From: JAKPAM01 sp047601745
Lineage (GTDB): Bacteria > Pseudomonadota > Gammaproteobacteria > Burkholderiales > Burkholderiaceae_E
Reading direction: 5' to 3'
DNA: 64,000 bases
Assembly: GCA_047601745.1 (NCBI GenBank)
Contig: JASGIS010000001.1
Location: forward strand, 6,200,001 to 6,264,000
Positions 45,173-54,400 of this stretch are shown here, in pieces. The translations under genes were made by a program, and so were the position numbers. Within the stretch, counting starts at the first letter, position 1. Each line of letters begins with the position of its first letter. The notes below the pieces were generated by a model. The model searched no databases. It was not told the origin of the DNA and saw only the letters and a program-made list of their open reading frames with translations.

Positions 45173-46723
45173 TTGAACCTCCTCAAAGCGGCCGCCACCG
45201 TCAGCGGCATGACGATGCTCTCGCGCATCACCGGCCTGATCCGCGAGAACCTGACGGCCTCGATCTTCGGCGCGTCGAGCCTGACCGACGCGTTCTTCGT
45301 CGCCTTCCGGCTGCCGAATCTGCTGCGCCGGCTGTTCGCCGAGGGCGCGTTCTCGCAGGCCTTCGTGCCGATGCTCGCTCAGGCGCGCAAAGGCGATCCG
45401 GCGCAGACGCGCCGGCTGATCGACCAGATCGCGACCGCGCTGTGCTGGACCGTGCTGGCCATCAGCCTGCTGGGCATGCTCGCCGCGCCGTGGCTGGTCT
45501 GGCTGATGGCCACCGGCCTGCAGCACGATCCGGCCGCGTTCGACGCGGCGACCGCGATGACGCGGATGATGTTCCCGTACATCCTGTTCATGTCGCTGAT
45601 CGCGCTGTCGGCCGGCATCCTCAACACCTGGCAGCAGTTCATGGTGCCGGCGTTCACGCCGGTGCTGCTGAACGTCTCGTTCATCGTCGCCGCACTCGGG
45701 CTGAGCCGGTTCTTCGATCCGCCGGTCTACGCGCTGGCCGTCGGCGTGCTGATCGGCGGCATCGCGCAGCTCGCGATCCAGATTCCGGCGCTGCGCAAGC
45801 TGGGCTTGCTGCCGCGCATCGGGCTGAACGTGCGCGCCGCGTTCCGCGACCCGGCGACGCGCGAGGTCATGACGCTGATGGGACCGGCGGTGTTCTCGGT
45901 CTCGGTGTCGCAACTGAGCCTGATCATCAACACCAACATCGCGTCGCGGCTGCCGGCCGGATCGGTATCGTGGGTCAACTACGGCGACCGCCTGATGGAG
46001 TTCCCGTCGGCGCTGCTGGGCGTGGCGCTGGGCACCGTGCTGCTGCCCAGCCTGTCGCGGGCCGGCGCCAGCGGCAACCACGCCGAGTACAGCGGCCTGC
46101 TCGACTGGGGCCTGCGGCTGTGCGTGCTGCTGTCGGTGCCGTGCATGGTCGGGCTGGCGATGATGGCCGAGCCGCTGACCGCGATGCTGTTCCACTACGG
46201 CCGCTTCACCGCGCACGATGTCGCGATGACGCGCCAGGCGGTGCTCGGCTACTCGGTCGGATTGCTCGGCCTGATCGCGATCAAGGTGCTGGCCCCGGGC
46301 TTCTACGCCCGCAAGGACGTGCGCACGCCGGTCAAGATCGGCGTGTTCGCGCTGGTGCTGACCCAGTTGCTGAACCTGCTGCTGGTCCCGTTCCTGCAGC
46401 ATGCGGGACTGACGCTGTCGATCTCGCTGGCCGCGCTGGTCAATGCGAGCCTGATGCTGGTCGGCCTGCGCAAGCGCGGCACTTATCGCCCGGCCGCCGG
46501 CTGGTGGGGATTCATCGCGCGGATCTCGCTGGCCGGCCTGGCGATGGCGGGCCTGCTGGCGGCGACGGTCTCGCGCTTCGACTGGATCGCGCTGCACGAC
46601 GCGCCATGGGAACGGATCGGCCTGACGCTCGCGCTGGTCGCCGCCGCCGGCCTGGCCTATGCGGTGGTCCTCGTCGCGCTGGGGGTGCGCCCGCAGCACT
46701 TCCTGCGCCGCAGCATCAGTTGA
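45173..46723 (+). CDS. murJ: Lipid II flippase
   Basis: Inner-membrane MATE-like transporter of 516 residues that moves lipid II to the periplasmic side for peptidoglycan assembly. It begins MNLLKAAATVSGMTMLSRITGLIRE from a TTG codon, the usual start of MurJ/MviN; an ATG 13 codons on would remove conserved residues. The DAFFVAFRLPNLLRRLFAEGAFSQAFVP segment carries the essential charged residues. Fourteen hydrophobic segments are evident, the last ending at AYAVVLVALGV. It lies downstream of the divergent rpsT, a conserved arrangement. Essential, full length. Confidence 0.95.
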   Translation: MNLLKAAATVSGMTMLSRITGLIRENLTASIFGASSLTDAFFVAFRLPNLLRRLFAEGAFSQAFVPMLAQARKGDPAQTRRLIDQIATALCWTVLAISLLGMLAAPWLVWLMATGLQHDPAAFDAATAMTRMMFPYILFMSLIALSAGILNTWQQFMVPAFTPVLLNVSFIVAALGLSRFFDPPVYALAVGVLIGGIAQLAIQIPALRKLGLLPRIGLNVRAAFRDPATREVMTLMGPAVFSVSVSQLSLIINTNIASRLPAGSVSWVNYGDRLMEFPSALLGVALGTVLLPSLSRAGASGNHAEYSGLLDWGLRLCVLLSVPCMVGLAMMAEPLTAMLFHYGRFTAHDVAMTRQAVLGYSVGLLGLIAIKVLAPGFYARKDVRTPVKIGVFALVLTQLLNLLLVPFLQHAGLTLSISLAALVNASLMLVGLRKRGTYRPAAGWWGFIARISLAGLAMAGLLAATVSRFDWIALHDAPWERIGLTLALVAAAGLAYAVVLVALGVRPQHFLRRSIS

Positions 46724-46819
46724 ACCGCCGCGGCCGCCCCGACCGCGCGTGCCGGCGGCAGGGGTAGGCCGGCCCGGCGATACGCCCTACACTCGCGACA
46801 CACTGTCTGGAGCATCGTC

Positions 46820-47638
46820 ATGCGCATCACGTTCATCGGCGGCGGCAACATGGCCAGCGCGCTGATCGGCGGCCTGCTGGCCCGCCGGCACTCGCCCACG
46901 GATTTCTGCGTCGTCGATCCGCAGGCATCGACCCGCGACGGCCTGCACACGCGTTTCGGCGTGCGCACCGCGCCGGCGCCCGACGCCGACGCGCTCGCGA
47001 CCGACGTCGTGCTGCTGGCGGTCAAACCGCAGCAGATGCAGCAGGCGGCCGAATCGCTGGCGCCGCTGATGGACGCGCAACTGGTGATTTCGGTCGCCGC
47101 CGGCATCCGCATCGGCGACCTGGCGCGCTGGCTCGGCGGCCACGACCGCATCGTCCGGGCGATGCCCAACACGCCGGCGTTGATCGGCGCGGGCATCACC
47201 GGGCTGGCGGCCAGCGGCAGCGTCGACGCGGCCCAGCGCGAGGCCGCGCAGAGCATCCTCGACGCGGTCGGCCAGTCCGTATGGGTCGACGACGAGAGCC
47301 AGATCGACGCGATCACCGCGGTCAGCGGCAGCGGCCCGGCCTACGTGTTCCACTTCATCGAAGCGATCGAGCAAGGGGCGATCGCGCTGGGCCTGCCGCC
47401 CGAACAGGCGCGGCAACTGGCGATCGCGACGTTCACCGGCGCCGCGCGGCTGGCCGCCGAATCCGACGAGCCGCCGGCCGTGCTGCGCGAGCGCGTCACG
47501 TCCAAGGGCGGCACGACGGCGGCCGCGCTGGCCGTGATGGCGCAGCGCGGCGTCGCCGCCCACATCGGCGAGGCGATGGCCGCCGCCCGCCAGCGCTCGA
47601 TCGAGCTCGGCGACGAGCTGGGCAAGGCCAACGGCTGA
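46820..47638 (+). CDS. proC: Pyrroline-5-carboxylate reductase
   Basis: NADPH-dependent last enzyme of proline synthesis, 272 residues. The N-terminal Rossmann loop is ITFIGGGNMASALIGGLL; MPNTPALIGAGITGL and the C-terminal signature AVSGSGPAYVFHFIEAI, then VTSKGGTTAAALAVM, complete the family pattern. It lies 96 bp after murJ, with a TACACT -10-like hexamer about 26 bp before the ATG and a GGAG-type site (CTGGAGCATCGTC). In many relatives it follows yggS next to pilT; that linkage is broken here. Confidence 0.96.
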   Translation: MRITFIGGGNMASALIGGLLARRHSPTDFCVVDPQASTRDGLHTRFGVRTAPAPDADALATDVVLLAVKPQQMQQAAESLAPLMDAQLVISVAAGIRIGDLARWLGGHDRIVRAMPNTPALIGAGITGLAASGSVDAAQREAAQSILDAVGQSVWVDDESQIDAITAVSGSGPAYVFHFIEAIEQGAIALGLPPEQARQLAIATFTGAARLAAESDEPPAVLRERVTSKGGTTAAALAVMAQRGVAAHIGEAMAAARQRSIELGDELGKANG

Positions 47639-47744
47639 CGCGGCTCGGCTCCTCGACCGACACCGGCGCTCCGACGATGACGATCGCGAACAAGGCGGCG
47701 GACCTGCGGCCGCGCGCGTAGTCGAGCGCAACTGTCAGCGGCAA

Positions 47745-47778
47745 CTGTACCTGTCTCCACAGGTACAGCAGGCATACA
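47745..47778. promoter_or_regulatory. CTGTACCTGT palindrome and extra half-site before the ABC-transporter operon
   Basis: CTGTACCTGT-CTCC-ACAGGTACAG is a perfect 10-bp inverted repeat about 115 bp upstream of the binding-protein gene. A further TACAGT half-site lies at 47773-47778. The half-site ACTGTACC also occurs at 55801-55808 in front of the MocR-type gene, so this is the likely binding site of that regulator. The remaining 240-bp gap after proC shows nothing else. Confidence 0.65.
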
Positions 47779-47882
47779 GTAGGCGTTCGCATGCCGGCCC
47801 GCTCCACGGGCGGGGCCAGCGGCGGGTACAGATGGATCGACAGATCCGCACCGCCAGCAATGGCGTCAACAGGAGACAAGCC

Positions 47883-49079
47883 ATGACAGGAATCCGCCAG
47901 ATCGCTCGGGCGGCAGCCGCCGCACTCACGATGACCTGTGCCATCGCTGCCCATGCTCAGGACATCAAGATCGGCTACACCGCCGACCAGTCCGCCAGCG
48001 GCGTGGCCGAGCTGGGCATCGCCGGGCGCTGGGGCTTCGAGGCCGCCATCGAGGATCTCAACAAGGCCGGGGGCGTCCTGGGCAGGAAGGTGGTCGGCGT
48101 GATCCGCGACGACCAGGGCACGCCCCCGAAGGCCATCCAGACGGTGCAGGACCTGCTCGACAGCGAAAAAGTGCAGGCGCTGGTGGGCCCGGCCAACTCG
48201 GGCAACGCGCTCGCGTGGCTGCACATTCCGCAACAGAAGAAGATCCCCGTGGTGGTGCCCATCGGCACGGCCACCGAGATCACCACGCGCTACGCCAAGG
48301 AGCCGCAGAACTACCTGTTCCGCATCTCGATGGTGGACCGCGAGCAGGTGTCGCTGCTGGCCGCCTACGCGGTCAAGGCGTCCAAGGACAAGAAGATCGC
48401 CGTGCTGGCCGACTCCACCGGCTACGGCCAGGGCGGCATCAAGGACGCGACCGAGGTGCTGGCGCTGCACGGCGTCAAGCCGGTGGCCGTCGAGAAGTAC
48501 GGCGCCAAGGACACGGACATGACCTCGCAGCTCAACAAGATCAAGGCCGCGGGGGCCGACACCGTCATCATCTACGGCATCGCCGACGGCGCCGCGCAGG
48601 TGGTGCGCAGCATGGAGAAGATCAACTACCTGCCCATCACGCTGGGCACCTGGGGCAACCTGAGCTCGCTGTTCCCGAAGATGACCGGGCCCAAGTTGTC
48701 CGAGCACCTGATCATGGCCGCCTCCACCACCGAGGACACGTCCGCGAAGACCAAGGCCCTCGGCGAGCGCGTGCGCCAGAACTTCGCGGCGCTGACCTGC
48801 TTTCCCTGCGCCGCGCAGGCCTATGACTCGGTGATCCTGCTGGCCGCCGCGATGAAGCAGGCCAACAGCACCGACGGCGAGAAGGTCGCCGCCGCGCTGG
48901 AGAACCTGAGCGGCGTGCAGGGCGTCATCAAGACCTACGACAAGCCCTTCACCAAGACCATGCACGAGGGCCTGCACGTGGGCGACTTCTACCTGGCGCG
49001 CTGGAAGAACGGCACCGAGGTGCAGCGCTTCGAGGACGCGATCTACAAGTCCATCACGCCCGCCGATCTCAAGCAGTGA
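47883..49079 (+). CDS. Liv-type ABC transporter periplasmic binding protein
   Basis: Solute receptor of 398 residues in the branched-chain amino-acid/amide (HAAT) family. The signal peptide ends near AHA-QD (residue 25). The mature protein begins DIKIGYTADQSASG and has the two-lobe Peripla_BP_6 pattern (GPANSGNALAWLHIPQQKKIPVV, DSTGYGQGGIKDATEVLA, IYGIADGAAQVVRSM). A CFPC motif near residue 315 may form a disulfide. AGGAGA precedes the ATG. First gene of the island operon; such proteins also bind aromatic and aliphatic acids, and mevalonate or a related hydroxy acid is proposed here only from the downstream HMG-CoA reductase gene. Confidence 0.9.
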   Translation: MTGIRQIARAAAAALTMTCAIAAHAQDIKIGYTADQSASGVAELGIAGRWGFEAAIEDLNKAGGVLGRKVVGVIRDDQGTPPKAIQTVQDLLDSEKVQALVGPANSGNALAWLHIPQQKKIPVVVPIGTATEITTRYAKEPQNYLFRISMVDREQVSLLAAYAVKASKDKKIAVLADSTGYGQGGIKDATEVLALHGVKPVAVEKYGAKDTDMTSQLNKIKAAGADTVIIYGIADGAAQVVRSMEKINYLPITLGTWGNLSSLFPKMTGPKLSEHLIMAASTTEDTSAKTKALGERVRQNFAALTCFPCAAQAYDSVILLAAAMKQANSTDGEKVAAALENLSGVQGVIKTYDKPFTKTMHEGLHVGDFYLARWKNGTEVQRFEDAIYKSITPADLKQ

Positions 49080-49209
49080 TCTGAAAAAAACAGCGGCCGT
49101 TCGCGCCTGCCGGTCGACGGTTTCAGCCTGAAAGCCCTCTGAAACCGTTGCCGGACCCGCGCGAGCAGCGCATTGGCTTGGTACGTCCAGCGTCAGCGGA
49201 AGGCAGCAC

Positions 49210-50130
49210 ATGGCCGAATCGATACTTCAGGCGATCTTCAGCGGCCTGGCCCTGGGCAGCATCTACGCGCTCGTGGCCGTGGGCTTCAACATCACCTTCA
49301 CCACCACCAAGACGCTGAACTTCGGCCAGGGCGAGTTCCTGGTGGCCGGGGCCTTCGTGGCGGTCTCGGTGCTGCTGCTGCTCGCCGGCAAGCAGATGAC
49401 CGACGCACTGCTGCCCGCCGAAGTGACGCTGACGCGCTACCTGCTGAGCCTCGTCGGCTCGATGGCGGTGCTGGCGCTGCTGGGCGTGCTGCTGTACTAC
49501 GCGGCGGTGCGGCCCTTCGTGGGCCGGGGCGGCATGGCCTGGGTGATGAGCACCATCGGTTTCGGCATCATCATCCAGAACACGGCACTGGCGATCTGGG
49601 GGCCGACGCCGCTGGTCATGCCCTCGCCGCTGGGCGACGGGGTGATCCGCATCGGCGGCGCGGGCGTGCTGCCGCAGGAGGTGCTGGTGCTCGTGGCCAG
49701 CGTGGCCGTGCTGCTCACGCTGGACTGGGTGATGCGCCGCACCCGGATCGGCAAGGCGGTGCGCGCCGTCGCGCAGAGCGGCAGTACCGCCACGCTGATG
49801 GGCATCAACGTGGGCGCCATCGTGGTGCTGGCCTTCGTCATCAGCTCCAGTCTCGCGGGGCTGGCCGGGCTGCTGATCGCGCCGATCACCACCGCGTCGG
49901 TCTTCATGGGCATGACGCTGGCGCTCAAGGCGTTCTCGTCGGCCATCCTCGGCGGGCTCACCAGCCCGCGCGGCTGCATGCTGGGCGGCTTCGTGCTCGG
50001 CGTGATCGAGGCGCTGGTGGGCCTGTGGCATGCGGAACTGCGCGAGATCAGCCTCTTCATCCTCATCATCGTCGTGCTCGTGGTGCGTCCGCAGGGGCTG
50101 CTGGGACAGCGCATCGAGGAGAAGGTGTGA
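49210..50130 (+). CDS. livH: Liv-type ABC transporter permease (LivH)
   Basis: Inner-membrane permease of 306 residues with about eight hydrophobic helices. Diagnostic LivH segments: LQAIFSGLALGSIYALVAVGF at the start, LNFGQGEFLVAGAF, the loop RIGKAVRAVAQSGSTATLMGINV, and the C-terminal RPQGLLGQRIEEKV. It forms a dimeric channel with the LivM part of the next gene. The last base of its stop codon is the first base of the next start (TGATG). A 130-bp gap separates it from the binding-protein gene. The symbol describes the family; the substrate may not be an amino acid. Confidence 0.92.
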   Translation: MAESILQAIFSGLALGSIYALVAVGFNITFTTTKTLNFGQGEFLVAGAFVAVSVLLLLAGKQMTDALLPAEVTLTRYLLSLVGSMAVLALLGVLLYYAAVRPFVGRGGMAWVMSTIGFGIIIQNTALAIWGPTPLVMPSPLGDGVIRIGGAGVLPQEVLVLVASVAVLLTLDWVMRRTRIGKAVRAVAQSGSTATLMGINVGAIVVLAFVISSSLAGLAGLLIAPITTASVFMGMTLALKAFSSAILGGLTSPRGCMLGGFVLGVIEALVGLWHAELREISLFILIIVVLVVRPQGLLGQRIEEKV

Positions 50131-51980
50131 TGGCCAGCGGAAGCAGACACCTTCTCTGCCTCACCCTCGTCGCCGCGCTGGCGGCGGCGGTGCCGCTGTT
50201 CACCGACAACGATTTCTACCTGCGCGTGCTGTTCCTCATCGGCGTCAACTACATCGCCGCCGCGGGCATGAACGTGCTGGTGGGCCATACCGGGCAGAAG
50301 TCGCTGGGCCACGCGGGGCTGTTCGCCGTGGGCGCGTACACCGTGGCGCTGCTCACCGCGCGCTGGGGCTGGAACCCGTGGCCCGCCTTCGTCGCGGCGG
50401 GAGTGATGGCCGGCCTCTTCGGCATCGTCATCGCGCTGCCCGCGCTGCGGGTGAAGGGCCCGGCGCTGGCCATGGTAACCATCGGCTTCGGCATCGTGGT
50501 CGAGAAGATCGTCTCCGAATGGCAGGACGTGTTCGCCGGCCAGCAGGGCATCTACGGCGTGCTGCCTCTGTCGCTAAGCGGCACGATGTTCAGTTCCAGG
50601 CACTGGGTCTGGTTCGTGCTGCTGCTGGGCGTGGCGCTGCACGTGATGCTGCGCCTGCTGCTGCGCGGGCGCTTCGGGCGCGCGTTCATGGCGGTGAACA
50701 CCGCCGAGGTGGCGGCCGAGAGCGTGGGCATCAGCGTCTACCGCTTCAAGGTGCTGGCCTTCGTGATCAGCGCCGTCACCTGCGGGCTGGCCGGCGCGCT
50801 GATCGCGCAGCAGAACCAGTACATCAACTCGGACTTCATCACCTTCAACCTGTCGGTCTTCATCCTGCTGATGGTGCTGTTCGGCGGACATTCGGTCTAC
50901 GGGCCGCTGCTGGGCGCGGTGGTGCTGACGCTGCTGGATGCCTTTCTCTCGCGCTGGCCCGACGTGCAGCACTTCACCTACGGCGCGCTGCTGCTGTTCG
51001 CGCTCTACGCGATGCCCGACGGACTGGCCGGCTTCGTCAAGAAGACGGCTCGCCGATGGGCGCCCGGCCTGCTGCCGCCCGAAGCGCTGCCGCGACAGCT
51101 CGCACCCTGGCGCCCCCGGGGCAGCGCCGGGGCGGGGGACATGCTGCTCGAGGCCCAGGGCCTGTACAAGGCCTACGGCGGCGTGGTGCCCACGAACAAC
51201 GTGGACATCCGCATCCGCGCCGGCCACGTGCACGCGCTGATCGGGCCCAACGGTGCCGGCAAGACGACGCTGCTCAACATCCTCTCGGGCATCGTGCCGC
51301 CGGACAAGGGCAGCATCCGTCTCGAAGGCCGGGACGTGACCGGCCTGCCGCCCTGGCGCATCGCCCGCGCGGGCCTCGGACGCACGTTCCAGAACCTCAA
51401 GCTGTTCGCGGGCATGTCGGTGCTGGACAACGTCAAGCTCGGCCTGCACGCGCACATCCCCACGGGCTTGTTCGGCAGCCTGCTGGGCCGGGGCGGCCCC
51501 GCCGAGCGGGCCGCGCGCGACGAGGCGCTGCAGATCCTGGACGCGCTGGATCTGCGCGACAAGGCGCAGGAGATCGCGGGCAGCCTGCCGTACGGCGTGC
51601 AGCGCCGCCTGGAACTGGCGCGCGCGCTGGCCACGCACCCGCACCTGCTGCTGCTCGACGAGCCCGCCGCCGGCCTGAACCCGCAGGAGACGCAGGAACT
51701 GGCGCAGGTGATCCAGCGCATCCGCGATCTGGGCATCACCGTGCTGCTGATCGAGCACCACATGGATCTGGTGATGGCCGTGTCCGACCACGTGATCGTG
51801 CTCGACTACGGCCAGAAGATCGCCGAGGGCGCGCCCGCGCAGGTGCAGAGCGACCCGCGCGTGATCGCCGCTTACCTGGGCACCGACGACGGGGACGACG
51901 ACGACGGCGACGGCGACGGCGACGGGGACGCGGACGGGGACGGGGACGCGGACGAAGGGGGAGACGCCGATGGCCGATGA
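50130..51980 (+). CDS. Fused LivM permease and LivG ATPase with acidic Gly-Asp tail
   Basis: Single frame of 616 residues. Residues 1-320 are a LivM permease (FLIGVNYIAAAGMNVLVGHTG, SLGHAGLFAVGAYTVALL, the YRFKVLAFVISAVTCGLAGAL loop). After a Gly/Ala/Pro linker (WRPRGSAGAGD), residues 338-590 are a LivG ATPase: Walker A GPNGAGKTT, signature LPYGVQRRLELARAL, Walker B LLLLDEPAAGLNP, and switch HHMD. An internal ATG at 51141 with GGCGGGGGAC upstream could also yield free LivG. The last 30 residues are almost only Asp and Gly (DGDGDGDADGDGDAD), from a GACGGG-type DNA repeat that overlaps the livF start. Such fusions occur in beta-proteobacteria; the tail is unusual. Confidence 0.9.
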   Translation: MASGSRHLLCLTLVAALAAAVPLFTDNDFYLRVLFLIGVNYIAAAGMNVLVGHTGQKSLGHAGLFAVGAYTVALLTARWGWNPWPAFVAAGVMAGLFGIVIALPALRVKGPALAMVTIGFGIVVEKIVSEWQDVFAGQQGIYGVLPLSLSGTMFSSRHWVWFVLLLGVALHVMLRLLLRGRFGRAFMAVNTAEVAAESVGISVYRFKVLAFVISAVTCGLAGALIAQQNQYINSDFITFNLSVFILLMVLFGGHSVYGPLLGAVVLTLLDAFLSRWPDVQHFTYGALLLFALYAMPDGLAGFVKKTARRWAPGLLPPEALPRQLAPWRPRGSAGAGDMLLEAQGLYKAYGGVVPTNNVDIRIRAGHVHALIGPNGAGKTTLLNILSGIVPPDKGSIRLEGRDVTGLPPWRIARAGLGRTFQNLKLFAGMSVLDNVKLGLHAHIPTGLFGSLLGRGGPAERAARDEALQILDALDLRDKAQEIAGSLPYGVQRRLELARALATHPHLLLLDEPAAGLNPQETQELAQVIQRIRDLGITVLLIEHHMDLVMAVSDHVIVLDYGQKIAEGAPAQVQSDPRVIAAYLGTDDGDDDDGDGDGDGDADGDGDADEGGDADGR

Positions 51981-52689
51981 ACTGCTGCGCATCGAAGACC
52001 TGCACGTGCGGTACGGCGCGGTGCAGGCGCTCAAGGGCGTCTCGCTGCACGTGCAGGCGGGCGAGGTGGTCACCATCATCGGCGGCAACGGCGCGGGCAA
52101 GAGCACGCTGATGCGCTGCATCTCGGGCCTGGAGCCCGCGAAGGCCGGGCGCGTGCTGTTCCAGGGTAAGGATCTCGCGGCCATCCCCGGCTACCGGCGC
52201 GTGGCCCTGGGCATCGCCCAGTCCCCCGAGGGCCGGCAGGTGTTCGCCGACCAGACCGTGCGCGACAACCTGCTGCTGGGCGCCTACCACCGCGCCGGCG
52301 CGGCCGAGATCGAGGCCGACATCCAGACGCAGTTCGAGCGCTTTCCGCGCCTGGGCGAGCGCCGGCAGCAGATGGCCGGCACCATGTCCGGCGGCGAGCA
52401 GCAGATGCTGGCCATCGCCCGCGCGCTGATGGCGCGCCCCAAGCTGCTGCTGCTCGACGAGCCCTCGCTGGGCCTGGCGCCGCTGATCGTCAAGGAAATC
52501 TTCGACACCATCCGCAGCCTGCGCACGCTGGGCGTGACGATCCTGCTGGTCGAGCAGATGGCCAACCAGGCGCTGGCCGTGGCCGACCGGGGTTATGTGC
52601 TGGAGACCGGCCGCATCACGCTGGAAGGCCCAGGCCGGGCACTGCGACGCGACCCCAAGGTGCGCGCGGCGTACCTGGGTAAGCATTGA
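51970..52689 (+). CDS. livF: Liv-type ABC transporter ATPase (LivF)
   Basis: Second ATPase of the importer, 239 residues. Walker A GGNGAGKS, signature MSGGEQQMLAIARALMARP, Walker B LLLLDEPSLGLAP, and switch motif LLVEQMANQAL, in which Glu-Gln replaces the His of other families, as is normal for LivF. It overlaps the preceding frame by 11 bp, with GGGGGAG inside the acidic-tail codons serving as its ribosome-binding site. It pairs with the LivG half of the fusion protein. The C-terminal region (LETGRITLEGPGRAL, VRAAYLG) is typical. Confidence 0.94.
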   Translation: MADELLRIEDLHVRYGAVQALKGVSLHVQAGEVVTIIGGNGAGKSTLMRCISGLEPAKAGRVLFQGKDLAAIPGYRRVALGIAQSPEGRQVFADQTVRDNLLLGAYHRAGAAEIEADIQTQFERFPRLGERRQQMAGTMSGGEQQMLAIARALMARPKLLLLDEPSLGLAPLIVKEIFDTIRSLRTLGVTILLVEQMANQALAVADRGYVLETGRITLEGPGRALRRDPKVRAAYLGKH

Positions 52690-52735
52690 CGATGATCGGC
52701 GAGAAGGCGGCCGACCTCATTCCGGGAGGAAACCC

Positions 52736-54391
52736 ATGCTGACTCCGCACGAAAACGCGACGATCGGCGGCGTGCTGCAGCAAGCCGCCGCCGCGTTCGG
52801 CGACCGGCCGCTGCTGGCGGCCCCGCCCAACGCCACGCGCGACTACGACCCGCAGGGCCGCACCATTACCCATGCGCAAGCGGCGCACGCCGTCCAGGCG
52901 CTGACGGCCCGCTATCGCCGGGCGGGCTACGGCCGCGGCCACCGCATCGCGCTGCTGCTGGAAAACCGGCTGGAGCACATGCTGCACAAGCTGGCGATGA
53001 ACGCGCTGGGCATCTGCTGCGTGCCCGTCAACCCCGATTACCGCCCGCGCGAGCTGGCCTACCTGATCGATCATGCGCACGTGGATCTGGCCGTGGTGCT
53101 GCAGTCGCGCCGGGCCGACTGGCAAGCCGGCGCGCGCGAGGCCGCCTGGCAGCCGCCCGTCGTCTGCTTCGAGCAGTTCGACGGCGCGCTGCCCCCGGCG
53201 CCCATCCCGGCGACCGACTGGACCGCCGAGGCCGGCACGCCCGCGAGCATCCTTTACACGTCCGGCACCACGGGCCGGCCCAAGGGCTGCGTGCTCTCGC
53301 AACGCTACGAGCTGGCGGCGGGCGCGTACTACGCGACGCGCGGCGGCCTCGTCGAAATCCGACCCGAAGGCGAGCGCATCTACAACCCGCTGCCGCTGTT
53401 CCACGTCAACGCGTCCATCGTGTCGTTCTACGCGGCGCTGCTCACCGGAAGCTGCCAGATCCAGACCGACCGCTTCCAGCCCGCGCGCTGGTGGCAGGAG
53501 GTACGCGACACGCGGGCGACCATCGTCCATTACCTGGGCGTCATCATCCAGATGCTGCAACTGCAGCCGCCCGGCGAGGCCGACCGCGACCACTGCGTGC
53601 GCTTCGGCATGGGCGCGGGCGTGGAGCCGCAACTGCACGCGGCGTTCGAGCAGCGCTTCGGCTTCCCGCTGCTCGAGCTCTGGGGCATGACCGAGAACGT
53701 GCGCATCCTGATCGACTGCCACCCGCCGCGCCAGGTGGGCACGCGCGCCTTCGGCCGCTCCACGCCCGGCATCGAAGTGCGCGTGGTGGACGACGCGGAC
53801 CGCGACGTGCCCGACGGCACGCCGGGCGAGATGCTGATCCGCCACTCGGCCGAGACGCCGCGCAAGGATTTCTTCTCGGGCTACCTCGACGACGAGGCCG
53901 CGACCGAGACCGCCTGGCGCGGCGGCTGGTTCCACACCGGCGACGTGGTCACGCGCGACGCCACGGGCATGCTGCACTTCGTCGAGCGGCGCAAGAACAT
54001 CATCCGCCGCTCGGGCGAGAACATCGCCGCGGCCGAGGTCGAGGCCTGGCTGCTCACCCACCCTGACGTGGAGCTGGCCGCCGTGATGGCCGTGCCCGAC
54101 GAGCTGCGCGAGGAGGAAGTGCTGGCCTGCATCGTGCTCAAGCCCGATGCGCGCCAGGCACGGGACCCGCAGGACACCGAGACGCGACTGCGCTCGTTGT
54201 TCGCGCACTGCGAGGCGGGGCTCGCTTACTTCAAGGCGCCGGGCTGGGTGTGGTTCACCGACCAGATCCCGACCACGGGCACGCAGAAGATCCAGAAGCA
54301 CGCGATCTTCGGCCCCGGCACCGACCCGCGCACGCTGCCGGGCATGCACGACCTGCGCGCGTGGAAAAAGCGCCAGCGCCCCCAGGGTTGA
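52736..54391 (+). CDS. ATP-dependent acyl-CoA ligase (AMP-forming)
   Basis: Adenylate-forming enzyme of 551 residues that activates a carboxylic acid as an acyl-AMP and then an acyl-CoA. The P-loop is YTSGTTGRPKG (174-184), the A5 motif LLELWGMTENVR, the A7/A8 hinge GWFHTGDVVTRDATGMLHFVERRKNIIRRSGENIAAAEVE, and the catalytic Lys region GTQKIQKHAIFG. It resembles carnitine/crotonobetaine-CoA-ligase-type proteins. GGAGGA precedes the ATG. It ends 9 bp before the convergent MocR gene. In context the acid may be acetoacetate, 3-hydroxy-3-methylglutarate or the imported substrate; mevalonate oxidation itself does not need it. That uncertainty is real. Confidence 0.88.
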   Translation: MLTPHENATIGGVLQQAAAAFGDRPLLAAPPNATRDYDPQGRTITHAQAAHAVQALTARYRRAGYGRGHRIALLLENRLEHMLHKLAMNALGICCVPVNPDYRPRELAYLIDHAHVDLAVVLQSRRADWQAGAREAAWQPPVVCFEQFDGALPPAPIPATDWTAEAGTPASILYTSGTTGRPKGCVLSQRYELAAGAYYATRGGLVEIRPEGERIYNPLPLFHVNASIVSFYAALLTGSCQIQTDRFQPARWWQEVRDTRATIVHYLGVIIQMLQLQPPGEADRDHCVRFGMGAGVEPQLHAAFEQRFGFPLLELWGMTENVRILIDCHPPRQVGTRAFGRSTPGIEVRVVDDADRDVPDGTPGEMLIRHSAETPRKDFFSGYLDDEAATETAWRGGWFHTGDVVTRDATGMLHFVERRKNIIRRSGENIAAAEVEAWLLTHPDVELAAVMAVPDELREEEVLACIVLKPDARQARDPQDTETRLRSLFAHCEAGLAYFKAPGWVWFTDQIPTTGTQKIQKHAIFGPGTDPRTLPGMHDLRAWKKRQRPQG

Positions 54392-54400
54392 AGCATGTTC

